DNA from: Marivita sp.
GTDB lineage: Bacteria > Pseudomonadota > Alphaproteobacteria > Rhodobacterales > Rhodobacteraceae
Length of the DNA stretch: 36,459 nucleotides
Assembly (NCBI RefSeq): GCF_020055635.1
Contig: NZ_JAIPUT010000045.1
Coordinates: 1 to 36,459 of the forward strand
Reading direction: 5' to 3'
Below the pieces are notes generated by a model. That model ran no database searches, was not told the origin of the DNA, and worked only from the letters and a program-made list of their open reading frames with translations. Shown one piece after another: positions 25,236 to 34,952 of the stretch. The position numbers and the translations under genes were made by a program. How positions within the stretch are numbered: the stretch's first letter is position 1; every line of letters starts with the position of its first letter.

Positions 25236-27186
25236 CCAACTCCTCAACAAACCGCGCGTTTTCCTGGATGTACTGGAACCGCAGTTCCGGCTTCTTGCCC
25301 ATCAGTCGTTCCACCAGATCGCCGGTTTCGCCCGGTTCGTCCTCGTCGATCGTCACGCGGATCAATTTCCGGGACGCCGGGTCCATTGTGGTTTCCTTCA
25401 GATCCTTTGCATCCATCTCGCCCAGACCCTTGAAGCGCTGGACGTCGATCTTGCCTTTGCCGCCCAGGCCCTTCTCCATCATCAGGTCCTTTTCGGCATC
25501 GTCCGCCACGTAAAGCCGCTTGGCCCCTTGGGTCAGGCGGTAGAGCGGCGGGCAGGCGAGGTACAGATGCCCCGCGTCGATCATCGGGCGCATCTGGGTG
25601 AAGAAGAATGTCATCAAAAGCGACGCAATATGGGCGCCGTCCACGTCGGCATCCGTCATGATGATAATCTTGTCGTAACGAAGATCGTCCACGTTGAACT
25701 TGGTCCCGAGACCCACACCCAGGGCCTGTGTCAGATCGCTGATCTCGGCATTGGTCCCCAATTTGGAGGAGGCAGCGCCCAGAACGTTCAGGATCTTCCC
25801 CCGCAGCGGCAACAGGGCTTGCGTCTTGCGGTCCCGCGCCATCTTGGCCGAACCACCGGCCGAGTCGCCTTCGACGATGAACAGCTCTGTCCCGTCGCGC
25901 ACGGAAGACGCGCAATCCACCAGCTTGCCCGGCAGGCGCAGTTTCTTCGTCGCCGTCTTGCGCTGGGTCTCCTTCTCCTGCCGCCGCCGCAGACGTTCCT
26001 CGGCGCGCAGCACCAGGAAATCGAGGATCGCACCGGCGGATTTCGTATCCGCCGCCAGCCAGTTGTCGAAATGGTCGCGCACGGCGCCTTCGACCAGCCT
26101 CTGCGCCTCGGTCGTGGCCAGCCGGTCCTTGGTCTGGCCCACGAATTCCGGTTCGCGAATGAAGCAGGACACCAATGCGCAGCCGCCGGTGATCAGGTCG
26201 TCGCGGGTGATCTGCGCGGCCTTCTTGTTGTTGATCAACTCGCCGTAGGCGCGGATCCCCTTGAGGATCGCCGCCCAGAACCCGGCCTCGTGAGTGCCGC
26301 CTTCGGGGGTCGGCACGGTGTTGCAGTAGGACTGGATGAACCCGTCGCGCGCCGGCGTCCAGTTGATCGCCCATTCGACCTTGCCCGGCGCGTTGAACTT
26401 TTCGCGGAAGGCGACCGTGCCGGAAAACGGCTTGTCCGCATAGGTCGACGCGCCACCCAGCGTTTCGGTCAGGTAATCGCTCAGGCCGCCGGGAAAGTGG
26501 AACGTGGCCTCGGTCGGCGTTTCGCCGTCGTCGATCGCCGATTTCCAGCGAATCTCGACCCCGGAAAACAGGTAGGCCTTTGACCGCACCATCTTGAGCA
26601 ATCGCGCCGGTTTGAACCGGTGCGAGCCGAAGATCTCTTCGTCGGCATGAAAGGTCACCGTGGTGCCGCGCCGGTTCGGGGCCTGCCCGACCTTGGCCAC
26701 CGGGCCCAGCGGCACACCGCGCGAAAAGCGCTGTTCATAGACTTCCTTGTTGCGCGCGACCTGGACCACCATCGAATCCGACAGCGCGTTGACCACCGAT
26801 GCGCCGACACCGTGCAGACCACCCGAAGTCTCGTAAGCCTTGCCGGAAAACTTGCCGCCCGCATGCAGCGTGCACAGGATCACCTCGAGCGCCGACTTGC
26901 CCGGAAACTTGGGATGCGGATCGATCGGGATGCCGCGCCCGTTGTCGCGGATGGTGACGGCATGATCGGCGTGCAACTCGACCTCGATCCGGTTGGCATG
27001 GCCGGCCACCGCCTCGTCCATCGAGTTGTCGAGAACCTCGGCCACGAGGTGGTGCAACGCCCGTTCATCGGTGCCGCCGATATACATGCCGGGGCGCTTG
27101 CGGACGGGCTCCAGCCCTTCGAGCACCTCGATCGAGGAGGCATCATAGTCGGTCGGTTCGTGTCCGGAGAGGAGGTCTTCGGCCAT
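25228..27186 (-). CDS. parE: DNA topoisomerase IV subunit B
   Basis: A full 652-residue ParE, the ATPase half of topoisomerase IV that decatenates daughter chromosomes. The GHKL ATPase shows EVLDNSMDEA (N54), DNGRGIPID (81-89) and GGLHGVGAS (122-130). QTKDRL (351-356) with its Lys is the transducer loop in its ParE form. The TOPRIM metal site shows EGDSAGG (439-445) and TDADVDG (511-517). Length and the lack of a C-terminal insertion fit ParE better than GyrB. parC is not in the window. Confidence 0.95.
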   Translation of the reverse strand: MAEDLLSGHEPTDYDASSIEVLEGLEPVRKRPGMYIGGTDERALHHLVAEVLDNSMDEAVAGHANRIEVELHADHAVTIRDNGRGIPIDPHPKFPGKSALEVILCTLHAGGKFSGKAYETSGGLHGVGASVVNALSDSMVVQVARNKEVYEQRFSRGVPLGPVAKVGQAPNRRGTTVTFHADEEIFGSHRFKPARLLKMVRSKAYLFSGVEIRWKSAIDDGETPTEATFHFPGGLSDYLTETLGGASTYADKPFSGTVAFREKFNAPGKVEWAINWTPARDGFIQSYCNTVPTPEGGTHEAGFWAAILKGIRAYGELINNKKAAQITRDDLITGGCALVSCFIREPEFVGQTKDRLATTEAQRLVEGAVRDHFDNWLAADTKSAGAILDFLVLRAEERLRRRQEKETQRKTATKKLRLPGKLVDCASSVRDGTELFIVEGDSAGGSAKMARDRKTQALLPLRGKILNVLGAASSKLGTNAEISDLTQALGVGLGTKFNVDDLRYDKIIIMTDADVDGAHIASLLMTFFFTQMRPMIDAGHLYLACPPLYRLTQGAKRLYVADDAEKDLMMEKGLGGKGKIDVQRFKGLGEMDAKDLKETTMDPASRKLIRVTIDEDEPGETGDLVERLMGKKPELRFQYIQENARFVEELDV

Positions 27187-27249
27187 GGCTGCTGCTCTGT
27201 GTTTGTTGCTTTGTGACAGTATGTCAGAGCGTGGCGGAGGGGGGAAGCG

Positions 27250-27627
27250 TTAGCGTGCCTTGACCCGCAGCCAGTCTGCCAGGTCTTCCTCGTGAAGGAT
27301 GCCCTGCGCCAGCGCGATGATCTTGTTGCCTGTTTCTTCGGTGTCCCAGGTGATCTCGATGCCGTGCAGATCAAGGCAGACGTCCATGGCCTGATGTGCC
27401 GTGCGCTTGTTCCCATCGTTGAAGCAATGCCCGCGCGAAATGGCCGTTACATAGGCCGCGGCAAGGTCGAACACGTCATTGATCATGCCGTAGACAAGCC
27501 TGTTGTCGACACGGCCCAAGGCTCCCTCGAGCGACTTGTCCTTGGCAAGGCCCGGGATTTCCCCGGGGTTCAAAACGGCGTCATGGATTGCGATGACCGT
27601 GTCGGCCGACAGAAGGAAGTAGTTCAT
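27250..27627 (-). CDS. doc: Doc-family (Fic-fold) toxin
   Basis: A 125-residue Doc-like toxin with the Fic core motif HCFNDGNKRTA (67-77), the kinase-type variant of the Fic loop. Doc of phage P1 inactivates EF-Tu by phosphorylating its conserved Thr. The start overlaps the antitoxin stop in an ATGA, so the pair is coupled with the antitoxin first. It lies 63 bases downstream of the parE start on the same strand, so its transcript may run on into parE. Confidence 0.9.
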   Translation of the reverse strand: MNYFLLSADTVIAIHDAVLNPGEIPGLAKDKSLEGALGRVDNRLVYGMINDVFDLAAAYVTAISRGHCFNDGNKRTAHQAMDVCLDLHGIEITWDTEETGNKIIALAQGILHEEDLADWLRVKAR

Positions 27628-27872
27628 TTATCTTTGAGATAATCCAGAACAGGCTGGTTCACGGCGCGACGCTTTTCGAGGGAAGCCATCACCTCATCCA
27701 TCGACGCATGCCGCGGCTCTTCCTGAAGCGATGCTTCTTCGGGGACGAGGTAGCCCACGCATTTGGAATTCTTCATGATGGCCACGGGTTTGCCGCCGGA
27801 CCGGGCCAGCACCTTTTGCGGCTCGCGAAGTTCGGTGATCGTGCAAATGTGGTTGGTGTGCAGACGTGCCAT
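27624..27872 (-). CDS. phd: Phd/YefM-family antitoxin
   Basis: An 82-residue antitoxin. The N-terminal Phd fold is seen in ITELREPQKVLARSGGKPVAIM followed by GYLVPEE, which would bind DNA as a dimer; the C-terminal 40 residues are polar and should wrap the toxin. AGGAGGT lies 6 bases before ATG 27870-27872. It overlaps doc by 4 bases. Autoregulation is likely through the dyad at 27885-27910. Confidence 0.85.
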   Translation of the reverse strand: MARLHTNHICTITELREPQKVLARSGGKPVAIMKNSKCVGYLVPEEASLQEEPRHASMDEVMASLEKRRAVNQPVLDYLKDK

Positions 27873-27884
27873 GAGATGACCTCC

Positions 27885-27927
27885 TGAATGTGTATTTGAA
27901 TATACATTCAGATAGGCGTCTTTTCAA
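27885..27927 (-). promoter_or_regulatory. phd-doc promoter and operator
   Basis: On the minus strand, TTGAAA (27922-27927), a 17-base spacer and TATATT (27899-27904). A 26-base inverted repeat (27885-27910, ten of eleven arm pairs match, centre TTGA) covers the -10 box and start point and ends at the ribosome-binding site, as expected for a Phd operator. Confidence 0.75.
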
Positions 27928-27946
27928 CGGGCTTGAGCGCGGAACC

Positions 27947-28366
27947 CTAGGGGGTTTCCTTGGGCTCCGTCTTCATCAGGCGGTCGGCTTTGCGCCGCAC
28001 CAGCACATTGCGCAGGTCGTGCATCGCCAGAAGAAGTGGGTCCGTTACCAGGTCCAGCTGTTCATCGGTCGCGCGCGATTGTGCCCATTGGGTCGTCAGG
28101 TTGAGGTGATCCACCGCGCGCAGGATGTCGTCGATATCCCGTTCGGCAAGGACGGTCTGCCGTTCGGCCATCCAGCTGCGGATGACCTCGACATCCCTGT
28201 CGCTGAGGCTGCGGTCTCCATGCGGCTTGATCTCGCCGTTGCGGATGTTGATGACCGCGATCTGGTCCATCTCGATCCGGCGCTGACGGTTTTCCGTGTC
28301 GACGCGAAACACCAGCGCGCCGTTTTCACGCACCCTGAAATAATACTCGGGAAGGTCACCCGACAT
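27947..28366 (-). CDS. Conserved-looking protein of unknown function
   Basis: A 139-residue soluble protein without a signal peptide or recognisable motif. The N-terminal 50 residues look like a beta-rich domain (YYFRVRENGALVFRVD, IAVINIRNGEIKPHG), and the rest is helical and ends with a basic stretch (RNVLVRRKADRL). Codon use and GC content match the neighbours. It lies 74 bases upstream of phd on the same strand but has the phd promoter between, so it is probably a separate unit. I do not recognise the family. Confidence 0.65.
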   Translation of the reverse strand: MSGDLPEYYFRVRENGALVFRVDTENRQRRIEMDQIAVINIRNGEIKPHGDRSLSDRDVEVIRSWMAERQTVLAERDIDDILRAVDHLNLTTQWAQSRATDEQLDLVTDPLLLAMHDLRNVLVRRKADRLMKTEPKETP

Positions 28367-28492
28367 ACAGACCTCTTGTTGCTGACCGGACCATGACCCG
28401 CGTCAGCCGGTTTTGCCAGTGGTCGCGCCTTGGATGCGCGGTTTGTTCAGGATGCATGGCGATGGCAGAACACTTGCGCCCGGGAACCGGTA

Positions 28493-29752
<1,260 letters not shown>

Positions 29753-29780
29753 TCAAGCGAACTCCGCGAAAGGAAAGTGA

Positions 29781-30176
29781 ATGACCGAGATGGACCAGAA
29801 CTGGTATGCCCCAGAAATTGCGACATTCGGCGACCGCCTGACGGCCGCGCGCGAAGCCGCCGGCATGACGCAGGAATCCCTTTCCAAGCGCCTTGGCGTG
29901 AAGAAATCCACGCTGCGCAGCTGGGAAGAAGACCTGTCCGAACCGCGCGCCAACCGGCTGTCGATGCTGGCCGGGCTGCTGAACGTCTCGATGATGTGGC
30001 TGATCAACGGGGAAGGCGAGGGGATCGAGAACCCCGATGCCGAAACCATCCCGGCGGACCTGACCGAGATCATCCTCGAAATCCGCGAAATGCGCGCCGA
30101 GCTGCACGGCAAGGCGGAAAAGCTGGCGGTGATGGAAAAGCGTCTGCGCAATCTGATGGTGGCGCCGCAATCATGA
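29781..30176 (+). CDS. Xre-family helix-turn-helix regulator with coiled-coil tail
   Basis: A 131-residue regulator. Residues 16-70 form an Xre HTH (FGDRLTAAREAAGMTQESLSKRLGV with KKSTLRSWEEDLSEP as recognition part), and residues 90-125 form a Leu/Glu-rich helix likely to dimerise. The stop overlaps the sdhE start in an ATGA, so the two are coupled. The link suggests a role in respiration or iron/FAD balance, but no target site is visible. It is divergent from aspC. Confidence 0.85.
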   Translation: MTEMDQNWYAPEIATFGDRLTAAREAAGMTQESLSKRLGVKKSTLRSWEEDLSEPRANRLSMLAGLLNVSMMWLINGEGEGIENPDAETIPADLTEIILEIREMRAELHGKAEKLAVMEKRLRNLMVAPQS

Positions 30177-30433
30177 CCGAACCGCGCGAAAATCGGCTCA
30201 AGCGGCTGTCCATGCGGTCCATGCGGCGTGGCATCAAGGAGATGGACATCATCCTGTCGCGCTATGCAGAGGAACGTCTGGACAGCTTCGACGAGGCGGC
30301 GCTCGATCGCTACGACGCGCTCTTGTCCGAAAACGACCAGGATCTCTACCAGTGGGTGAGCGGGCAGAAACCGCCGCCGGACCCCCTGCGGGACATGATC
30401 CTGGACATTTCGAAAGTGGCGTTTCAGCGCTGA
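30173..30433 (+). CDS. sdhE: FAD assembly factor SdhE
   Basis: An 86-residue SdhE (SDHAF2/DUF339 family), which helps attach FAD covalently to succinate dehydrogenase and fumarate reductase flavoproteins. The signature RGIKE (19-23) followed by MD and the DLYQWVSGQ helix are present. It overlaps the upstream regulator by 4 bases. Confidence 0.9.
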   Translation: MTEPRENRLKRLSMRSMRRGIKEMDIILSRYAEERLDSFDEAALDRYDALLSENDQDLYQWVSGQKPPPDPLRDMILDISKVAFQR

Positions 30434-30513
30434 GCGAAAGTTCTGTGCCGGCTTAACCGATTATTCGGGTTTATCCCGGATGCTCCGTCCCACAAGATCA
30501 GGCGGAGACACGA

Positions 30514-31011
30514 ATGAGCATTCATACATCTGTTGAGCAGGGCCGCAACAGCGGCATTCTTGATGGCTATCTCGAAGCACTGGCACTGGTGGAACGGCTT
30601 CACCGTCTGCTTCTGGATGTCATCAAGGACGAATTCGAACGTGTCGGGATCATCGAGATCAACGCCGTTCAGGCGCTCTTGCTGTTCAACATCGGCGATA
30701 ACGAAGTTACGGCCGGGGAACTCAAGACGCGGGGGTACTACCAGGGCAGCAATGTCAGCTACAACCTGAAGAAGCTTGTCGAAATGGGCTACATGCATCA
30801 CCAGCGCTGCGAGATCGACCGGCGCTCTGTGCGGGTACGGCTCACGGCGCGGGGGCGCGAAATCCGGGATCTGATTTCCGCCCTCTTCGCGCGTCATGCC
30901 GATGGGCTTATCGAAAAGCAGGTGATCGACCACGGCACGCTTTCGGAAATGAGCGCGACCCTGCGGCGCATGGAACGCTATTGGACCGATCAGATCAGGT
31001 ACATCTACTGA
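30514..31011 (+). CDS. MarR-family winged-helix regulator, LdtR-like
   Basis: A 165-residue regulator with a helical dimer region (GYLEALALVERLHRLLLDVI), a winged helix (VQALLLFNIG, TAGELKTRGYYQGSNVSYNL, then RRSVRVRLTARG) and a C-terminal dimer helix ending WTDQIRYIY. The wording matches the alphaproteobacterial LdtR group, which controls L,D-transpeptidase and osmotic stress genes in Liberibacter and relatives. It is a single gene with 80 bases upstream; no operator is identified. Confidence 0.8.
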   Translation: MSIHTSVEQGRNSGILDGYLEALALVERLHRLLLDVIKDEFERVGIIEINAVQALLLFNIGDNEVTAGELKTRGYYQGSNVSYNLKKLVEMGYMHHQRCEIDRRSVRVRLTARGREIRDLISALFARHADGLIEKQVIDHGTLSEMSATLRRMERYWTDQIRYIY

Positions 31012-31014
31012 CGA

Positions 31015-31731
31015 TCAGCCGGGGCGTTCCGACTTCACAGGGCGGGCACTCAGGGTCATGTCGTTCAATTCCCGAAACAGCTTGCGTGTCATAGCCTCCC
31101 GGTAGCCCTGATAGCCATCCGAGGTCTCCACGAAAGCGCCGAACCCGAACCGCACTTCGCGTTGGAAATACTCGACGACGTTCGGTGTTCCCCCCAGAAC
31201 CGCCAGGCCGTTCACCGTCACGTTGCGAAAGGGATAATTCCTGTAGGCAAGCTGCGGCGAGAATCCGTCATTGTTCTTGCCGTCTCCCGAGACGTCGATG
31301 ACACGGCGGTCGCACTCCGGCCCCTGTTCCAGAAGTGTCGCGCCGAAGCCAAGCGCGTATCCCAGCGCTGTCGGAAAGCGCGAATGGCTGCGCGGCGTGG
31401 ATTGCAGCCTGCGGATCAGCTCATCGATATCTGCATCCTGCCCGAGGGTCAGCCACGGGCTGATGATGGCGCTCTGGCGTCGACCGCTCCATTCATAGAT
31501 GGCGGCTGCAACATGTCCCTCACCGTCGAGAATGGCCTCGCGGATCGAGGCGTCGTCCAGCGCAGCAGCCAGGCCGTCTCGCTGCAGCACGTATTCCTCG
31601 GCATCCACAGAGGAGGAAACGTCCAACGCCAGAACCAGGGCCAGCCTGCAATGGTCCGGTGCCTGTGCGTGCGCCGGGGTCGTGACCCCGACACAAAGCC
31701 CGCCCAGAACGCCTGCAAACCAGCCCCGCAC
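31015..31731 (-). CDS. Secreted DUF1194 (vWA-like) protein
   Basis: A 238-residue protein with a signal peptide ending PAHA before QAPDHC and a von Willebrand A-like domain whose metal motif is LDVSSSVD (D37, S39, S41). Later DVSGDGKNND matches DUF1194 proteins, which are common and uncharacterised in alphaproteobacteria. The start is the GTG 31729-31731: it gives the signal peptide and lies 4 bases after the glyoxalase stop. A longer frame upstream only overlaps the glyoxalase gene. Ribosome-binding site weak; coupling to the upstream gene is likely. Confidence 0.8.
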   Translation of the reverse strand: MRGWFAGVLGGLCVGVTTPAHAQAPDHCRLALVLALDVSSSVDAEEYVLQRDGLAAALDDASIREAILDGEGHVAAAIYEWSGRRQSAIISPWLTLGQDADIDELIRRLQSTPRSHSRFPTALGYALGFGATLLEQGPECDRRVIDVSGDGKNNDGFSPQLAYRNYPFRNVTVNGLAVLGGTPNVVEYFQREVRFGFGAFVETSDGYQGYREAMTRKLFRELNDMTLSARPVKSERPG

Positions 31732-31735
31732 GGGA

Positions 31736-32164
31736 TCACCAGTGCCCGGTGTTTTCCATGCTCGCCCAGGGTTCCTGCGGCGGCAGCGAATCGCCTTCCT
31801 GCAAGAGCTCGATCGAGATGTTGTCCGGCGAGCGCACGAATGCCATGTGTCCGTCACGCGGCGGTCGGTTGATCGTGACACCATTGTCCATCAGATGCTG
31901 GCACATGTCGTAAATGTTGTCGACGCGGTAGGCGAGATGGCCGAAATGCCGGCTGTCCGACGGCAAGCCCTCGTCGCCGTCCCAGTTATAGGTCAATTCA
32001 ACAGGACATTCCTCCTGGCCTTCGGGCGCCATGAAGACAAGCGAGAAACGCCCTTTTTCATTGTCGGTGCGCCGTGTCTCCTTCAGGCCGAGCAGAGCGT
32101 AGAATTTCATAGAAGCGTCCAGGTCTTTCACCCGGACCATGGTGTGCAGATAGCGAATGGGCAT
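31736..32164 (-). CDS. gloA: Glyoxalase I (lactoylglutathione lyase)
   Basis: A 142-residue glyoxalase I, converting the methylglyoxal-glutathione hemithioacetal to S-lactoylglutathione. The four metal ligands expected for this fold can be placed at H7, E56, H76 and E119. ATG 32162-32164 is chosen because GAGGA lies 5 bases upstream. The presence of H/E/H/E and the short form fit a Ni-dependent bacterial type. It is the first gene of a pair with the DUF1194 gene. Confidence 0.9.
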   Translation of the reverse strand: MPIRYLHTMVRVKDLDASMKFYALLGLKETRRTDNEKGRFSLVFMAPEGQEECPVELTYNWDGDEGLPSDSRHFGHLAYRVDNIYDMCQHLMDNGVTINRPPRDGHMAFVRSPDNISIELLQEGDSLPPQEPWASMENTGHW

Positions 32165-32233
32165 GGCGTCCTCTTGTTTGACTGGCTTCAAGGCTAGGCC
32201 TATTGGCCAGGATGTCGATGGTCAATGCGCGGC

Positions 32234-33595
32234 TCAGAACGCCGAGCGAATACCAAGCTGGATCCCGTAATTGTCGGTCTCGTAGAGATCGATATTGGCG
32301 TCGGTGCGTTCGGCATTGAAAGTGATCGTCGGAATGAAGCCATACAGCTCCATTTCTGGAAGCGCGGCTGTGACACTGGCCTTGAGCGTGCGTTCGTCCC
32401 GCCCATCGGTGGTAAGACCGGACCGGTCATGATGCTTGTCCGACAGCGAAATTCCGAATTCGAGCCGCGCCGGACCGACGGGGTCTGCCAAGCCGTAACT
32501 CGCGGAGATGCTGCGCTGGGTATAGTCGAGGTAATCTGCGTCGCTGTCGGAGGTCGCCAAGCTGGTCGATAGCGAAAGCTGATCGCCGTTGCCAAGGGCA
32601 AGCCCGTATCCCATGCTGGCGCTCCAGACGATGGCGTCTTCGCGGGTGCCTTGTCCAAGCTGGCCCTCGCGAGAGACCGAAAGGTTGAACAGGCCCGTCT
32701 CCCCCGCGATCCTGCGATAGCTGGCACCCAGCCGGTTGTAGCGCAACAGCAGATCGCCCCCATACCATGTGCTGCCAAGCCGTGCGTCCCACCCCAGCTG
32801 CGCCTTGCCGCCGGGCAGGCTGTAGGTCTCCTGTAGCCCGACAAATACGGAACTGGTGGCGAAATCCGCGCCGTCGGCATCCGGGGCGATGTCCTTGGCC
32901 TCGTCGGACAACGCGTAGGTGCGGTGCGACAGCCCGAAGACCAGATCCGTCCGCTTGCGCTGTGTTTCGACAAGCCGGTACCGCGTGCTCACCCCTGCCG
33001 AGATCTCGACGCCGGACAGCGCGCGGGCCTCACCTTCGAGCGCGAATTCGAAGGGCAGGCCGAAGAGTTCAGACGTTTCGTTCCGGCTGCCATTGTTGAT
33101 GTTCGAACTCGGAGAGACCGAAAACCGCAAGGCCGTGGCCCAGGGATTCCGACGTCGGACATAGCGATAATCCTCGGCCGCGCGCGCCTTGAGAGCGTCA
33201 TTCGGCGCGATCTGCACGGCGCGGCGCAGCCATAGCTGGGCCGCCGTGCGCCTGCCGGAGGACGACAGCGCCTGGGCGACGGCCAAGGCGGATGCGTATC
33301 TGACCTCTTCCGTTTCTGACAAGGTCCAGGCACGGCGCGCATGGATCAGCGCATCGTCGTTGCGTCCAAGATCGCGGGCGGCCCGCGACCTGATCAGGTG
33401 GGCGTTCAGATCCTCGTCATCGCGATCCACCAGCGCCCCCGAAAGATCGTAAGCGAGCCTCGCCTGCCCCTGCAAAACTGCCTGCCCGGCAAGTTCGCGA
33501 AGCTGCTCGGGGCTGAGCACGGCTTGGGCGGTTGTCTGCGACGCCGCCAGGACGGCCACGCAGAGAATACCAGATAACCGAGAACAAGGCGTCAT
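32234..33595 (-). CDS. Slam-like outer-membrane protein (TPR plus beta-barrel)
   Basis: A 453-residue protein with a signal peptide (cleavage near TTAQA), an N-terminal TPR-like helical domain (about 25-145, with AQLWLRRAVQIAPNDALKARA) and a C-terminal region of alternating strands (about 155-453) ending GIQLGIRSAF with the terminal Phe typical of outer-membrane barrels. SVSPSSNINNGS at the barrel start recalls Slam (DUF560) proteins, which move lipoproteins to the cell surface in Neisseria and relatives. The preferred start is ATG 33593-33595, which overlaps the upstream lipoprotein stop by one base; a GTG one codon earlier is also possible. Confidence 0.7.
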   Translation of the reverse strand: MTPCSRLSGILCVAVLAASQTTAQAVLSPEQLRELAGQAVLQGQARLAYDLSGALVDRDDEDLNAHLIRSRAARDLGRNDDALIHARRAWTLSETEEVRYASALAVAQALSSSGRRTAAQLWLRRAVQIAPNDALKARAAEDYRYVRRRNPWATALRFSVSPSSNINNGSRNETSELFGLPFEFALEGEARALSGVEISAGVSTRYRLVETQRKRTDLVFGLSHRTYALSDEAKDIAPDADGADFATSSVFVGLQETYSLPGGKAQLGWDARLGSTWYGGDLLLRYNRLGASYRRIAGETGLFNLSVSREGQLGQGTREDAIVWSASMGYGLALGNGDQLSLSTSLATSDSDADYLDYTQRSISASYGLADPVGPARLEFGISLSDKHHDRSGLTTDGRDERTLKASVTAALPEMELYGFIPTITFNAERTDANIDLYETDNYGIQLGIRSAF

Positions 33596-34740
33596 CACTG
33601 TCGGTAAACGATGAATCCGCCGGTTTCCTGGAAGGTGGTTCCATCGAACCGCGGGTCATCCCCGGTCATGACCAGAACGCCGACGATCTCGCTGGCGGTA
33701 TCGCCCGACATGATGGCGTAATAGGTGCCTTCACCGGAATTGTTGGACGAGATGGAGGAATCCTCTTCTTCGAACTCCGTCACCTCGAAAATTTCACCGG
33801 CAATCTCTCCATTGGGGTCCGCGTCATCAGGCGAAATGACTGGACGGATGGTCGGCAACACCGGGTTTCCCTGGGCGTCCGTGTCCTCGATCAGCGTCGG
33901 CCCGCTATCTTCACCACCTCCACCGTCGACATTCAGCGCATCCAGATATTCCCGCGTGATGTCAACGCCTGCTGCATTGTATAGCCTACGGTCGTTGACG
34001 AATAGCGCGACACCGCGCTGGCCTTCATTGAAGTCCTTGAAGTCGACGTACATCTCGGCCTCTCCATCGACGAATTCCAACCCGTCACGGCCGTCGAAAA
34101 TGCGGATTCCGGCATAATCTCCAAGGTAGCGACCATCGCCTTCGGTCGGCAAAATCAGACGCACCTGGTTGCCGTCATTGTCGAGACCGTTCCGCTGGTA
34201 GACGAACCCGCCGAAACCGTAATCGATATAGGAGCCGGAGCGTACGATCGCAAATTCCGTCTGACCGGAGTCGCTGCGGCCGTAAATAGCGCGGTAGGTG
34301 AATGTACTCAGCGTGTTGCCGGTAACCGGATCTTCGGTTGTTTCGGCACCTTCGTAGACGCCAAAGGATCCCAGTTGCGCAACGCCGGTCACAGGATCTC
34401 CACGGGTGTAGACGTTGTTGCCGTCGAAAGCGATATTATCGACGAAGAATTCGTCCTGGCCCTGATCGTTGCGGTATTCAATGTTCGTTGCATATCCGCC
34501 GCCGGTTTCTTCATCTTGCGCCTCGCGTCGCACGATCTGTGTGTTCGGCGTCGGGGTGGTTGTCCCTGGGGGCAATTCCGGCGTGCCACGGTCGCTATCG
34601 ATGGGCGTTTCGTCGCCTCCACCAGAACCTGTGTCCGGATCGGTCGGTTCATCGGTCGGCGCTTGCAGCACGTCGCCGCCGCCGCTGTCGCAGGCGGTCA
34701 CGAAACCCATGCACAGGATCAGAAAAAGAATGCGCGTCAT
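33595..34740 (-). CDS. Putative surface lipoprotein, TbpB-like Slam substrate
   Basis: A 381-residue lipoprotein from ATG 34738-34740 (lipobox VTAC, Cys17). The Cys is followed by a Gly/Asp/Thr/Pro-rich linker of about 65 residues, as in surface-exposed lipoproteins. The rest is acidic and beta-rich. The C-terminal lobe (about 335-381) with GTYYAIMSGD, SEIVGVLVMTGDD and the final GGFIVYRQ resembles the small barrel of TbpB-like Slam substrates. It overlaps the Slam-like gene and is transcribed first. Ligand unknown; a candidate promoter lies upstream. Confidence 0.7.
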   Translation of the reverse strand: MTRILFLILCMGFVTACDSGGGDVLQAPTDEPTDPDTGSGGGDETPIDSDRGTPELPPGTTTPTPNTQIVRREAQDEETGGGYATNIEYRNDQGQDEFFVDNIAFDGNNVYTRGDPVTGVAQLGSFGVYEGAETTEDPVTGNTLSTFTYRAIYGRSDSGQTEFAIVRSGSYIDYGFGGFVYQRNGLDNDGNQVRLILPTEGDGRYLGDYAGIRIFDGRDGLEFVDGEAEMYVDFKDFNEGQRGVALFVNDRRLYNAAGVDITREYLDALNVDGGGGEDSGPTLIEDTDAQGNPVLPTIRPVISPDDADPNGEIAGEIFEVTEFEEEDSSISSNNSGEGTYYAIMSGDTASEIVGVLVMTGDDPRFDGTTFQETGGFIVYRQ

Positions 34741-34789
34741 TGAAGTACTGCCCCGGATTGCCCTGGTCTTTTGTCGACCCTCAGGCGCG

Positions 34790-34818
34790 AAAATCCGGCA
34801 CACCGTTCTGAAAGTCAA
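34790..34818 (-). promoter_or_regulatory. Candidate promoter of the surface lipoprotein operon
   Basis: On the minus strand TTGACT (34813-34818), a 17-base spacer and GATTTT (34790-34795), about 50 bases before the ATG. The -10 box is weak. Confidence 0.4.
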
Positions 34819-34952
34819 CGACAAGGACGGTCGGGTGGGTGAAAAACCGGTCAAGTGCGGCGCGGTTGCATGATACCATCCTTGGTGGTTCCTACGGGCG
34901 GACCCCCGAGATATAGTCGGCGGCGACTCATCCTAGTGGGAAAGGATTCGCC

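Noticed and set aside
31732..31884. Extended N-terminus for the DUF1194 protein
   Set aside because: It overlaps the glyoxalase gene by about 150 bases and would bury the signal peptide; the GTG at 31731 is better.
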